A DNA stretch of 64,000 bases, from the NCBI RefSeq assembly GCF_012489685.1, contig NC_080046.1, positions 59,820,195-59,884,194 on the forward strand. The letters are read 5' to 3'. A program made the translations under genes and the position numbers. This DNA comes from Lotus japonicus (lineage: Eukaryota; Streptophyta; Magnoliopsida; Fabales; Fabaceae). The notes below the pieces were generated by a model. It worked only from the letters and a program-made list of their open reading frames with translations, searched no databases and was not told the DNA's origin. Positions 46,745 through 60,100 of the stretch are shown in pieces (position 1 is the stretch's first letter; each line of letters opens with the position of its first letter).

Positions 46745-47448
46745 CTATTAACAAGTTAAATTATTAATCAACCAGTGTTCACACCACAACATATGCAGTT
46801 GAAATACTCACTACTCAGTGTTCATGTGCACAGAACAAACACAAGAAAGACAAAGCAAGAAGGAGGCTGAGTATGTATGTTGTATGGTAGAAACTATTTC
46901 CCCTTTACAAAGAATCATAGTTTGTTGAAAGTCAAAACCAATAGGTGAAGAATCAAGAAAAGGACAAAAAAATATAATTAAAAAGGAATGGGGAAATCTT
47001 TCTTCCCTTCTTTTTAATAATGAGATTTATCCAGCCAAGTTACCAGGAGATCCAATGTGCTAATGAAAATGAACTAAACAGAAGAACAGAATAAACCATG
47101 AATATTCTGCTGGATAAAGATTTCAAAAGAATGAAGCTATAGCACTAGAATTTAGCAGCTACCCAAAACAAAAATTGATCTTTTTCTAAACTGAATATTG
47201 AAAAATTTGGTATAATAAACAAGAGAAGGACAAAACCCCCAAGAATATTGAAAAGCAAACCATTGGTAATTCAATTTAATAATGAGAAATATGCAAGTGA
47301 AGAATGGAGGGTATATTCCTCAGTGAACCACAGGTAGGAGCATTTGGCAAATAGAACCAAAACCAAAAAAATTGATAGAATATCCATTTAAGAATCTAAA
47401 ATCCAGAAACAAACAAACAAACAAGAAAGCAAAGCAGGAAGAACTCAC
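46745..47448 (-). other. Probable 5'-leader intron of the C2 gene
   Basis: Reading the minus strand, CATCTG followed by GTGAGTTC marks a strong donor at 47448, and TTAATAG marks an acceptor seven bases upstream of the start codon. The segment is AT-rich with no competing start codon context. It is predicted by eye, not demonstrated. Confidence 0.55.
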
Positions 47449-47449
47449 C

Positions 47450-49003
47450 AGATGGATATGTCTCTAGAGGTAACAGCTAACAAACAGGGTTGGTTTGGTT
47501 TGAGGTGATGAGACTTATTTATGTTGTTGTTGTTGTTCTGATTCAAGTTCAACTATCAGCATCAGATTTTAAAGACAGTGGAACAACCTGTTCACCGGCA
47601 GCTTCAGGTGACAAAGGAGCCTTTCCCAAGAGCGTGAATCTGGATTGAGGAAAAGTGTAAAACACACACCTGTCGGTGGAAGAATATTCATAAATTCATA
47701 ATTATTGATTATGATAAGAGGGACTGTGTTGGTCACAAGGTTGACCAGAACTAGTCCTAGTCCTATTTAATACCACTATGACTATGTATATCCGTATCAA
47801 ACTATTGCATTCCAGTGCGTGCGCGTTCTGTGACTCAGTTCAATGCTGACCCTAACAACACAACGCATTTTCTTGCTCTTTCAAACACCAACCCAACTCA
47901 TGTAATTGTGCAGTGTAATGTTCTCAAGGCTATGTGAAAATTAATCACATTTTTTCCCAGTGTATTCTCAAAGCCAGCAGACATGATACTCATCTCTTTT
48001 AGGTTCAGAGATCACATTAACTACCGACTTTTCCCAACAAGACTTTCTGCATGCATACCGACCACCAATCGAACATGAACTAAATGCATAAGAAGTTCAA
48101 CTATTTATTTACTGTGCAAAATCTTGTTGGTAGTGAATGTGTGCTCATATTTACTTGAAAGTAGTTTTTATTTCTTGAATGTTAAGACATGTACTTTCTG
48201 TAAAAGTATTTTTGTCTATTACTCATAAAATCCAAACACAAAGTGATGTTTGTGCATGCTCAACTTTCAACTTTTGACTGCACAGTGCCGTGGTCCATAA
48301 TGCGAGCTTTTGACAGTCTGGTAGTTTTTGTGGTCACAAGCTCTCAAGTACCATCAAAATTTAAGCCTAGCCATATGCTTTAACTGTCTCGTGAACTTCT
48401 TTATTTTATTTTATTTACCGGGATACTTTTCATGTGATGTGTGGTTTTCTCATGGGGTAGGATTTCAAACCTGGTGAGATCAACATTCAATCAATATATG
48501 AATTTTATGTTGGTCTTGGACAGCCTGTAATATGCATTGCTACAAAAAACAACCATCAAAAACTAATTCTTGGAATGCAGGAAAAACATATATTGAACTA
48601 AAATTTGAAACGTAATTTGTCAAATACATTCCAAAATTCAATTTTCAGTAGCTGTTTATGTAAATTTACACATAATTGAAGGTTTTAGACAGCCAAAACC
48701 CGCATATTGCCAATTCAATGTTGGCATTATAAATCATTTTCCTTTTTCTTATTCTCCATGTAAATATATTATTAAGCTGTTAATGTTTTAGATGTTTGTT
48801 GTGGTCAATGTTTATTTAGACTAATGGCTTATTAAATGATAAGAGTGTTTTGACAAACACTTAAAAACTTATATTTGTTCAAAGTTTTTATAACACGTGT
48901 TAATGTAATGGTTTATATGAATCGAAACATTGTCAAACTAACTTGTGATATTAGAATAATTTGATGACACAAAGGAAGTGGTAGATAGTGGGTTCGCTAG
49001 ATT
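47450..49003. other. Upstream region of the C2 gene
   Basis: Promoter-side sequence of the C2 gene; no other gene, RNA or transposon ends noticed. Confidence 0.5.
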
Positions 49004-49012
49004 TTATTTTTT

Positions 49013-50292
49013 GGCTTAATTGCAGTTTTCGTCCCTGATGTTTACCTCTTGTGCAATTTTGGCCCCCTTTGTTCTGATTGCGCGATTTAGATCATCTATG
49101 TTTCAAATTGTTAAAATTGGACTCCTCCGTCACATTGCCGTCCAATTTTTAACGGGACTACTATTCTCACCCCTATTTTTACTAATTACACCATCCACAC
49201 ATAATTAAAAAATTATAAAAAATAAAAAGAAATCAGAAGGTCCATCTTCTTCTCTTCTCCTCAACCTTCATCATCTTCTTCTTTTCTCCTCCTCACCCAA
49301 CCACCACCATCATTCTCCTCACCACCCAACCACCACCACCACCACTCTTCTTCTCCTCCCCACCGACAACCCCCCAACCCAACCCACAAATTGCAAACCC
49401 AAAACCCCAACATCTTTGATCTTCATCCCCATCTACAAGCAAACAACAACAACAATATATCCAGAACAAATCAATAAATCAAACAAAGAAAACCCATAAA
49501 ACCCCAATCCAGAAAACCTAGATTAGAACCCAAAAAATCCAGATTGAGAAAACCCATGACCACCAAGATTTCAGAGGAACGAAGAAGAGAAGGTCTGATT
49601 TAGATTCAATCTCTGAAGATGGGAGATGATGTTGCAACGAAGATGAAGAGGTGGGAGGGTTGAATTGATCTCTGGGTTGAAAGAAGGTGAAAAGGTGGGT
49701 GAGAAGAGTGAGTGGGTTGGGGGCGGTGGGTAGAGTGGGTTGGGTTGGAGAAGATGAAGGTGGGTGGCGGCGGCTGGTGGCTGTGGGTGGCGGGGTGGAT
49801 TGGGGAAGATGAAGGTGGGGTGGCTGCTGGTAGCTGTGGGGTGCGTTGGGGAAGATGAAGGGGGGGTGGGGGGCCGTGGTGGTGGGGTGGGTGGTGGCGG
49901 TGAGTGGGGGTGGTGGCTGGTAGAAGGTGGGGGAGGTGAAGTTGAAGAAGGGGTTGTGGGTGGGGTTGGTGGTGGGTGGTTGGTGGAGTTTTGAGTGTGA
50001 GAGAGAGGGGGAAGAAGATGAAGGGGTGAGGGTAAAATAAAAAATTTATGATTTACATTTAATGATAAAATAGAAATAATAATTTTTTATTTTTTTTATC
50101 TCTGAAGGAGGGGTGCAAATAGTAAATGAAGGAGATGAAAATAGCATTGTCGTTAGCAATTAGACGGTTGACTAACGGAGGGGTCCAATTTTAACTATTT
50201 GAAACATAGATGATCTAAATCGCGCAATCAGAACAAAGGGGGCCAAAATTGCACAAGAGGTAAACATCAGGGACGAAAACTGCAATTAAGCC
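49013..50292. mobile_element. MULE-type non-autonomous element with long TIRs
   Basis: The first ~117 bases (GGCTTAATTGCAGTTTTCGT ...) are repeated inverted at the right end with only a couple of differences. A perfect 9-bp duplication TTATTTTTT flanks it (49004-49012, 50293-50301), as in Mutator-like elements. Between the TIRs the left half is C- and T-rich (CTCCTCACCACCCAACCACC) and the right half G-rich (GGTGGGTGGTGGCGG), so the interior is itself a loose inverted repeat. No transposase. The apparent Gly/Trp-rich frame at 49764-49994 is a by-product of the G-rich array. Confidence 0.88.
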
Positions 50293-50302
50293 TTATTTTT
50301 TT

Positions 50303-51127
50303 CGGCAAAACATAGGTTTATTTGGTTAAAATAATAGCATTTCTAAGACATTAAAGAATTTAAAAGCTAGTGTGGACATCTGCTGTGACTAACTTTGTCG
50401 GCTTGTACATTCACACTTGGAACTTGGAAGTTGTCCTTTCAACAAATGCATTTTGTTGTCTTTACTGCTTGTGTTATAGTACTTAAGTTTAATATAATTA
50501 TGAAAGAAGTAAACAAAAATAGTGTGAAACAAATATTGTTCCATATCCAAAGAATAATAATTTTATCGATTGCATAGCCACACTAGTCAACAAGGCGTGT
50601 TCGTGGAACACATTTCAGCTCACAAAATGAAAAAAAACACAAGGTTCATGTATGACACAAAACAGCATGAAGGAACTGATGGTAAGGTCATCTTTCAAAT
50701 AGATACTACAAAAGCATGAAAGAACTAGAGTTACAAATACAATTATCACCAGATATAGCTGTACAAGTTGCCCCAGTGAATAATAACTATGTTGGAAGGA
50801 TGAACAACATCCTCATGAATCATATGCTAAACCTATAATCACCTACACTGATAAAAGGTCATTTAGCACAACATAACCCTAAAAGACCCTAACGTGGCAA
50901 CACTTTTTTTCTTCCTCTAAACGTGGGAATGATCTGTTATATTACATCTACAGACTACAGGGGCTACATTACATGCAAAACACATCTATTAGTGTGTCAA
51001 TAAATGGCAGTCATCGTCCACTCTGATACCTGTACTTGTACTGAAGCAAACTAAATACTAGTAAATGCTGCCTCTGCAGCAATGCAACTAAAACCTTCTG
51101 AGATTTATGCTACAGCAGCCAAACTAC
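50303..51127. other. Presumed 3' untranslated/downstream region of PDS5
   Basis: This lies between the MULE-type element and the PDS5 stop codon (51128-51130). The 50880-51127 part is less AT-rich and probably includes the 3' UTR. No gene seen. Confidence 0.5.
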
Positions 51128-54100
51128 TCATCGTTTTTTCCCTGAGCTTTTCTTTCCTGATGGAACTTTCCATTTGCTCTGCATCAACCAACATAAGTGA
51201 TTACTGATTAGCTTATAAACTTTTATCAAGAAAAAGTAAATAAAATGATTAAACCCCAATTTTTGTCCCTAACCTTGGCATGATTTTACATATTAGTTCA
51301 TACACTAAGGAAACACGAATAAAGCTTCTCTCGACCAATGGTTATTGTTTTTTTTATAGGCAAATGTTAGTTGTTAGAAATGTTAGTAAATTAGTCCCTC
51401 CTCCGGGTTCGAACCCGGGACCCTTCAACCCACCCAACCCTTATGTCCCTAGCTCTTACCACTTGAGCTATCCTTCGGGGACACCAATGGTCATTGTAAA
51501 GAAAGAATCATGAAGATCCCTCAGTTACAACATCAAATCAAGACAAGTCAACCAAACCATTGGAAGAATAATTGAATGAACGGATTTCCTTGATTCATGG
51601 AATCAAATCAAATAAATATCATTAAGACTCCTAATAGCAATTCCTTATATACGTTACCGTTAGTGATGTATCTATATACGTACCAAATATCTCTTGAATC
51701 AGTAATAATAGAAATCAGAATTCATTCCAGCATTACTTTCATTTCTCTATTTTCTTGTTGGTATGAGAACTTGGCTGCTCAAAACAATGTCCACAGAAGA
51801 ACCCAAACTTTCTATTCAATCCTTTCACCAACGCTCCAGCAGTTTCAGTCAAATTATCTACCACAAGATCCCTACTCCGGAAATCCCAAATCGTACATTG
51901 ATTGGAAGCCTCAATATTGAGCATCCCATCACAGGCTCAGAAAAACCAGCCCATGAAGTCATAGATTAAGCTGGAAACAAATAAAAAAATGCTGAAAAAC
52001 AGCAGTGGGTGCTGAATGATGGATTACTCACATCATGGCTTCTTGGTAACGAACGTGAAAGAAGAAACTCTTAGCATGATCTATGGAGGGGATACAGCTT
52101 ACTCAATCTGGACTACACTCCATGACCAACTGTTGCTGAACAGTCAACACCAAAGACAGTGAGGCCCAATTGAAAAACAGCCTCTATGGCATATCAAAAG
52201 GGACATTGTCCTTGGATGAATATAAGGAAATTTGCGACAAGCTTGCAACAATTGGCAAACCACTCTCAAATGTAAACAAAGTATTCCAAATCTAAAAAGG
52301 GCTTCGAAGCAAATACAGGGAATTTCAAATTACAATTTTATCAAAACCTCCATATCCTTCCTTTAATCAATTCACCATGTCTTTGCAAAACTTTGAACAG
52401 GCTGACCTAGCTGAAGAAAAGTCCTCCATTGATCACAAGCATGCCTTTCTTAGCCTTCGAGGAAGAGGAAGAAACACGTGTGGCGGCAGTGGCAGTTTTA
52501 GAGGATGTGGCTAGAACAACTTCACACAAAATCATCCAAGTAGCAGCCACAACTATCAAGCCTCTAACTTTAGAATTTCACAAAATTATAATAATAACTA
52601 AAAAGGACCATCAAGACACCAAACTAAAGAAGCCTGTAAAATTTGTGGTCGAGTAAATCACATTTGCCACAGCGTTGTTATAGGTATGAATACAATAGTG
52701 CTGATGAAAATACCCAAGAAGCATTGGTTGCATTGAATTTGAGACAATGGTCCAAACTTTCACGTTAGCTCCAGAGCAACCATTCACATGACATGCCAAG
52801 GAGGTGACTTAAAAAATCTTAAACAATAGCATCTCTTGAGATATGGCATGCACGCTTAGGGCATCCAAATTTAAATTTTTTGCAAACTTTATAAAACAAA
52901 CAACCTATCAAGGTTTCAAATTGGCTTACAAAAGACGCTTCATGTAATAGTTGTCAATTTGGAAAACGATGTAAGCTTCCTTCCAATGAATCTACTAATG
53001 TTTCAAGATTTCCTATAAAAATAAGTCATAGTGACCTATGGGGGCCTGCTCTCACCCTTCCCTCCCAAAAAGTTCAGTACTATGTGATCTTTGTTGATGA
53101 TTTTACTCATTACATGTGGGTTATATCCTTTAAGAAACAAATCTGAATTTTATACTTCCTTAGAATTTGGGATAGGCCTATCTCTCTATCCCAAAAGCTA
53201 GCTTAGACACGAGGGTTGTTTTACCCTTCATAAGGACGATTATGTTCTCTAGTCAATGTGAGACCTCTCAACATGCTTGTTTTCTTATATTTCAAGCCTT
53301 TGTTGAGAAATGTTGACAGATAGACTGAAGTCTTCCAAAGTGATGGCGGTGGAGAATTCGCTTCGATTCAGTTCATGAATCATTTAGCTTATAATGGTGT
53401 TGCTCAATAACTTTCATGCCCTAATACATTGGAGAAAAATGGTCTTGTCGAACGAAAACATCAGCGCGTTGTCGAAACATGATTAACTTTACTTTTTCAT
53501 GCAAATATTCCCTTAAAATTTTGGGTCGATGCTTTCTTGAAAGTTGTTTACCTTTTTAATCGATTGCCACTCTCATCCATTGGTAAGGAAACTCCATACT
53601 CCAAACTTTTAAGAAAAAATCCAAATTACTCTGAACTACGAGTTTTTGATTGTCAATGCTTTCCATATTCGAAGACTCCTGGACTACATAAATTCTCTAG
53701 AAAAACCCCTTTATTGTGTCTTTTTAGGGTACAGTCCTTTCCATAAGGGGATTTTTGTCTTGACCCTCAAACTCACTGTGTTTCTATTTCTCGTCAAATA
53801 GTATTCAATGAAAATTATTTTCCTTATTTGCCTCACAATTCCACACACTCACAAAAATATGATTCATCAATTACTACCTTTCCTAACTCTTATGAATGAT
53901 TTTCAGGGAGTAAGAATCACACTTCTCTGAACGATTCACCATTTATCCCTTCTAAAGTTCTATTCTTGGATTCTATTGAAGCGACCTCATCCAATTTGAG
54001 TTATTACCAATCAAGAGCATGTTACCTCCAACCTCGGTGCAAACACATCTTTAACACCTTCTATTTCCTCTCAACGAATGGATACTACACCTTCAGTTGA

Positions 54101-57100
54101 TACTGAAACTTCTCAACATCATAGTCCTTCTCCCACTAATACTCTAATAGATCAACTAAAAACAGATGGCTTCCTTCTCACCTAAAAGACTATGATTGCC
54201 CAACCATTCAAAACCCTTCACACTCCTACAATGTCCTTAATATATACACCGCGAGCCCAAAACCTATAAAACCGCTCTCATACACATATTGGAAGTCAGC
54301 TATGCAAGATGAAATAGATGCCCTTCACCACAACCACACTTGGTCTCTTTTTCCTCGACCACATGACTAATGTTTCTGGTTCCAAATGGATCTTTCGAAT
54401 TAAAGTTAAAGAAGATGACACTATAGACAAAAGTAAAGCCCACTAGGTAACTAAGGGGTATACACAAATTCCTGGCATTGCCTTTGGAGAAACTTTTAGT
54501 CTAGTTGTCAAAGCTCCAACCATTCATGTTATCCTCGATCTAGCTGTGTTTCAACTTGCCTCTCAAGCAATAAGATGTCAAAAATGCATTTTTTACCTTA
54601 TGAACGTGTCTGTTGTGCGTCCGCAATTTCCTAATCGTGTCTGCCTTCTTCACGAATCTATTTATGGTCTTAAACAAGCGTCTCGTGCTTGATTTCCAAA
54701 ATTATCTACTTGCGTTTCTTCTATATGTAGTAAAGCAAATTCTTCACTTTTCATTTATCGTCATGGCCCTATCTCTACTCTCCTCCTTGTCTATGTAGAT
54801 GATGTTATCATTATAGGTGACACTCCAACTTTTACATCAGGTTTTACCCAACGCCTCAACAAGAACTTTGCTAAAGACTTAGGCCAACTTCATTACTTCC
54901 AGGACTTAAAGTTCTATTGTTCCGCAGCGGTCTCACAATTTCCCAAGCAAAATATGCGCGAGACCTTCTAGCCAAAGCTAACATGCCTGAACTCTCAAAG
55001 ATTAACACTCCCATCACCCTAAAAGCAATTGAACTATCTGACGAAAGTGAGCCTGTGTATACTACTGAATATCAAGCTCTCTCCAATATCTCACATGCAC
55101 TAGACCAGACATTACACATACGATCAATCTTGTGTGCTAACTGTCAACATTTTCAAAATCCGACCAAAAAGGATCTTTGTGCCGTAAAACACATTTTGCG
55201 TTACATAAAAGGAACTTTAACACATGGCCTCCGATATTTATCTCATCTTCTTTAACACTTAATACTTTTGTGATGAAGATTGAGCAGGATGTCCAACTAG
55301 TAGAAGAAGCACCACTGGCTATTGCATATAACTTGGATCAAATTGTGAAACAACCCATAATCTCTCGTTCGAGGACTGAAGCTAAATACAGATCTTTAGC
55401 AACCATTGCTGCTGAAATCACATGGCTTCAACATCTCTTCCATGACCACGACATTACCCTTGAACGTCGTCCCCTTTATGACAAGCAAAGTGTGATTTAC
55501 TTGTCTCACAATACTGTGCCTCATCCTTGTACCAAGCACATTGAAATTGATTATCATTTTATCCGTGATAAGGTTACTTCCGGTGACCTCCAACTTCAAA
55601 CATACCTACAACTCAACAAATCGCCGATGTATATTCACTACGGCATTGTGCAAAGACTCATTCGCAACCCTTCGTTACAAGCTTGGCATTCACCCATCCT
55701 TACTACCAACAACCTTGAGGGGTGTAAAGAATCAAGAGGATTCCTCAATTACAGCCTCCAATCAAGACAAATCAACCAAACCATTGGACGATAATCTTAA
55801 TGAATGTATTGCCTTGATTCACGGAATCATATCAAATAAATATCATAAAGACTCCTAATAGCATTTCCTTATCTACATTATTTTACCATTAGTGATGTAT
55901 CTATAGATGTATCAAATTTCTCTTGAATAAGTAATAATAGAAACCAGATATCTTTCCAGCATAGCTTTCGTTTCTCTATTTTCTTGTCTTATGACAGTTA
56001 CATAAATCTTCAACATATTATTTTTAGTATTGTTCAAGACAGGGAAAAAAACGGGGTTTAATCTAAATGAAAGTAGGTGCTGCAATTATGCAAAGGCTGA
56101 GTTATTTACCAGTGGCTCGTCATCAGAAACCTCAGGAACTCTTTTATCATGAGGACTTGCTAGCTCTGTAAGCGGCTTTTTCACTTTTTGAGGACTACTC
56201 TCCACATCAGGGTCAATTTCGTTCCCTTCAGAACCCGGTTCATCTTCTCCATTAACATGTTCTCTCAAAGTTCCTCTTGATTCATCCACATCTCTCCCTT
56301 CTGAAGTACTTTCTTCATCATCATTTTGAACTTCTTGTGGGACGCTCTCTCTATCTTCAGAAAGTCTCTTACCATTTTCCTGCTTCTCTTCATCAGGTTC
56401 TTTGCTATAACTCAACTTCTTCTCTTTTTTAAGTCTCTTTCCATGTGAAACTGATTTAACTTTATTGCTAGATTTCTTCTCCTTGGTTACATCAGACCCT
56501 TCAGCCTGTTCCCTTTCAGAACCACCTACCATAGAAAATTAAGCAGAATTAAAAGAAGAGAGCATATGAAAATAACGCAGAAATCTTACATGATAATGAG
56601 GAATGACAAAAACATCACTATAGTCAATAATAGTTGATGAAATTCCAAGCACAATACATTTGCAAAGCTAATTGGCAAAAATTTAACCATCTCACAAAAG
56701 CGAGACTCCTTAGTTGTTGATGATCATGATCAATAGATAGATTGACAATTAGACATGATATCTAGATTCTTTTTTAAAGGCTATATTAGATTTTGATATC
56801 AAAATTGAACTATATGCCCCCATTTTTGCAGCACAGTAGTTGAAACTTGTAAGAGGTTGGTAAGTGGTAAGAAACATCTTCCTACTTTTCTCCTCTTAAT
56901 CATGAAAGTGCCTGTTCAAAGATAAAAGGATAAGCCTTAGCCAAACATTCACGTGGTCACGGGTTCTAGTCGTCGAAATAGGCTCTACTCTTACAGGGAG
57001 AAGCCCCTTCCCAGACCCCACCCCCCCAACCCAATTCCCAATAACGGACAAAGAAAATAAAGGGAGCATCATGCACCATGGTGCTCTGTAGACTAGGACA

Positions 57101-60100
57101 ATTTTCATAAGCAAAAATTTACAACGCAAGAAGTTAGTTTCCCAACTGAAATAACAATGCTATAATCATGGCACTTTCACATTCTGACAGTGTCTATTTA
57201 TCTGAATGGATACAATCTATGTAGACCTTGATACTAGACTCACAGTCCTTAAAATAAACTGTGAAATTATACTAACAGAGATGCACCATTTACATCTATC
57301 TGCAGTATGTCATTAACTAATTATCCCAAAAGCTTAAGTTGTTGGGTAAGGGACACATGAGTGGTTTTATATTATATTTCTAACACGCCCCCTCACACAA
57401 GAGCCCACTTGGGCTTGAAGCGTGAATAACGCATAGTCCCACCTACCATATGCTGAAATTCAAATTTTTATTAGAAGAATTGGGGGATCGAACTCTAGAC
57501 AGGCTCTGATACCATGTCATTAACCAATTATCCCAAAAGCTTAAGCTTTTGGGTAAAGAACACATGAATGATTTTATTTCTAACAAGAATATCGTCACTG
57601 TCTCAATTTTGGAAAAAAAAGAAGTTGAATTTTAACATATGGTAAGTGAGCCCGTGGATTGTCCACGCTTCAAGCCCAAGTGGGCTCTTGCGTGAGGGGA
57701 CGTGTTAGAAATATAATAAGAATATAAAACCATTCATGTGTCCTTTACCAAACAGCTTAAGCTAATGAGTAAAGGACACATGAATGGTTTTATATTATAT
57801 TTCTAACGCAGTAGATGTTCCGAAATTGAGACAGACGATATTCCTAGAAAGGACACGTAAACATGACAAGCACCCATTTTACGAAAACATTTAAGTAAGC
57901 CTAGATATATAACCTGTCCTGGGATGACTTGGCCAGTAGTTAAGTTTTTTTTTTCCGGCAAAAACAATAAATTAAAAATATGAAATATAAAAGCAGTTTA
58001 CAAGTCAAACATGAGGGGATTTCAAACAGAAAAAATCACCATCTTTCCCTATTTAAAATCTGTTATCAAATGGAAGAGCTAAATAAAAGATATGAAAGTT
58101 TTGCTAGAGGACGGATTATCCTCAGATCTGAACGACAAATATGTTATCAACACAGAATAGTTAACAATCAGGCTTACGGAGGTCCATTAAATCCAGAGCA
58201 CAAATTTGTACGATTCATGCAAAAATTATCACATAACCTTTTTAAGTTACATTACCTGACTCAATCTCAGCTTTAGATATCATCTTCTCTTCAGGGTTTG
58301 ATTGCTCAGAGCTCTCTTTGGCATCCTGATCGAAATTACTTTCTGATGCACCCTTTTGTCCATGTTTTACATGTTTGCTAGGAGATTTTTTACCATTAGC
58401 TCTAAACATCAAAATGATAAAAGTTACAATGACAGTACATCGAACAAAACCATCAGCATAGAATAGGATCTCAAATTTTCCACTAACATTTTTGTTGTCT
58501 TTTTACTTGCTGAACCTCTTGGACTTCTCTGTTTCTTCCGAGTATATCTACAAAAGTAAAACAATCAAGAATATCAATCCACAAAAGTAAGACCGCACAC
58601 TTAGAGTGGGTTACAAGATCATGTAAGCTAGAAGAAATAGAACTCATTACACTTAAAAGCAGGTGAAAATGCATTCAACTTTCCCAAAACTATTATGGTA
58701 ATTTTCATATTTATATTACAGTGGCACATTTATTTAAATAAAACTAAAAACTAAAATTAATTTGTAAAGTGATACTTACACTTCATGGAAAGGTGGATTT
58801 TTTGCAGGCTTTAGCTTCTGGAAAGATTATAATAAAAGATTAATCAAACTTCAATGTATTTGATATCTTTTAGTGAAAAAATAGTAGAAGTAGCACAGAA
58901 GAACTGCTTAAGAGAAAAGAAGACTAATGGAAAATCAGAGACCTTTGAAGGTTTGGGATCCTTGTTAATAAGCTCCCAGTGCTCCTTTTCCAAACGAAGT
59001 TCTTCAACTTCCCCATCATCATATGATATCTTCCACATAACATGCCACGGTAAAATTGTGTCATGATTGTGATAGTTAGCTGGCAAAATAACTTAACACC
59101 AATTCAGAATGTGAGCTTACCTTATGCTTCCTCTTTGAAGGGTCATAAGATTTCACGGTTCCTTCATAAAATCTGCAGAACACCAATACTTTAATTAGAA
59201 TTTAGAAATCCTAGGAAAACAAGAGAAATGGGGATTTTAGAAATTTTGTCCCAAAAGTTCAAGTAAGGCATACAGAAGGCAGACAAAGTGCTTCCAACAT
59301 CACTTAAAAATCCGCTGTATATTTTTTTTTCCTTTATATAAACAAAAAAGTGGAATCCATGCATTGTCTTGCTTCAAAAAACTCTCTAGGGTTATGATAA
59401 GCACTTACTGCTTATCTAGTGGCCACCAAACTTTAATTCTGCAGCCAATTAGATCTTCAGCATCACTATCACCTTTCATTGTCGTACACTACAGAGAAAA
59501 TCAAATCAATTATCCAAAAGACTTGCTGGAACAATTTTTTTTAACATGAATACAAACAGTGCTGACATGAAAACCATTATAATATTTACTACAAAAGTAC
59601 TAGAGAGATTTACCTTAGATATTCCTCCAATACTTTTTCTTTTCAGCTCTTTAGTAGATCCTATGGACGACTTGAAATTGCTACTTTCAGTCTTATCAGT
59701 TGGCTCTAAATATTCAGGACTCTGAAACAGAGAATGAAAATAAGAAAAAGTCTACAACATTGATAAATTCTACTTTATCCAAAACTTCTATAAAAATATG
59801 CTAGACATTAAGATACCACCTTTATGTCATGCTCTTCAGACTTGTCAGACTCTTCGATGTGATAGCTATCAGAGGCCTTAGCTTTTGGTTCTAGTGAGGA
59901 CTTTTTGCCTTTGACTATTTTTCTCTGCCTAGTTTTGCTGCCTTTATCAGGTTTAATTTCCACATCCAACAATGATTTCCCTCTAGAAGCATCTTCTCTT
60001 GTAATTCCATGGGCCTTTGAAGTACTTCTTGATTGAAATTTTCCAGGGGTAAAGGAAGACCGCCTCCGTCTAGGCACTGAAACCGGTATTCCTTCTCCCA

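Noticed and set aside
49764..49994. Gly/Val/Trp-rich 76-codon open frame
   Set aside because: It arises from the GGTGG-rich interior of the MULE-type element; no conserved domain.
51380..51480. A tRNA gene on the minus strand
   Set aside because: A- and B-box motifs are present, but the cloverleaf stems do not pair, the body runs on to an A-rich tail, and 14-bp target duplications flank it, so it is a SINE.
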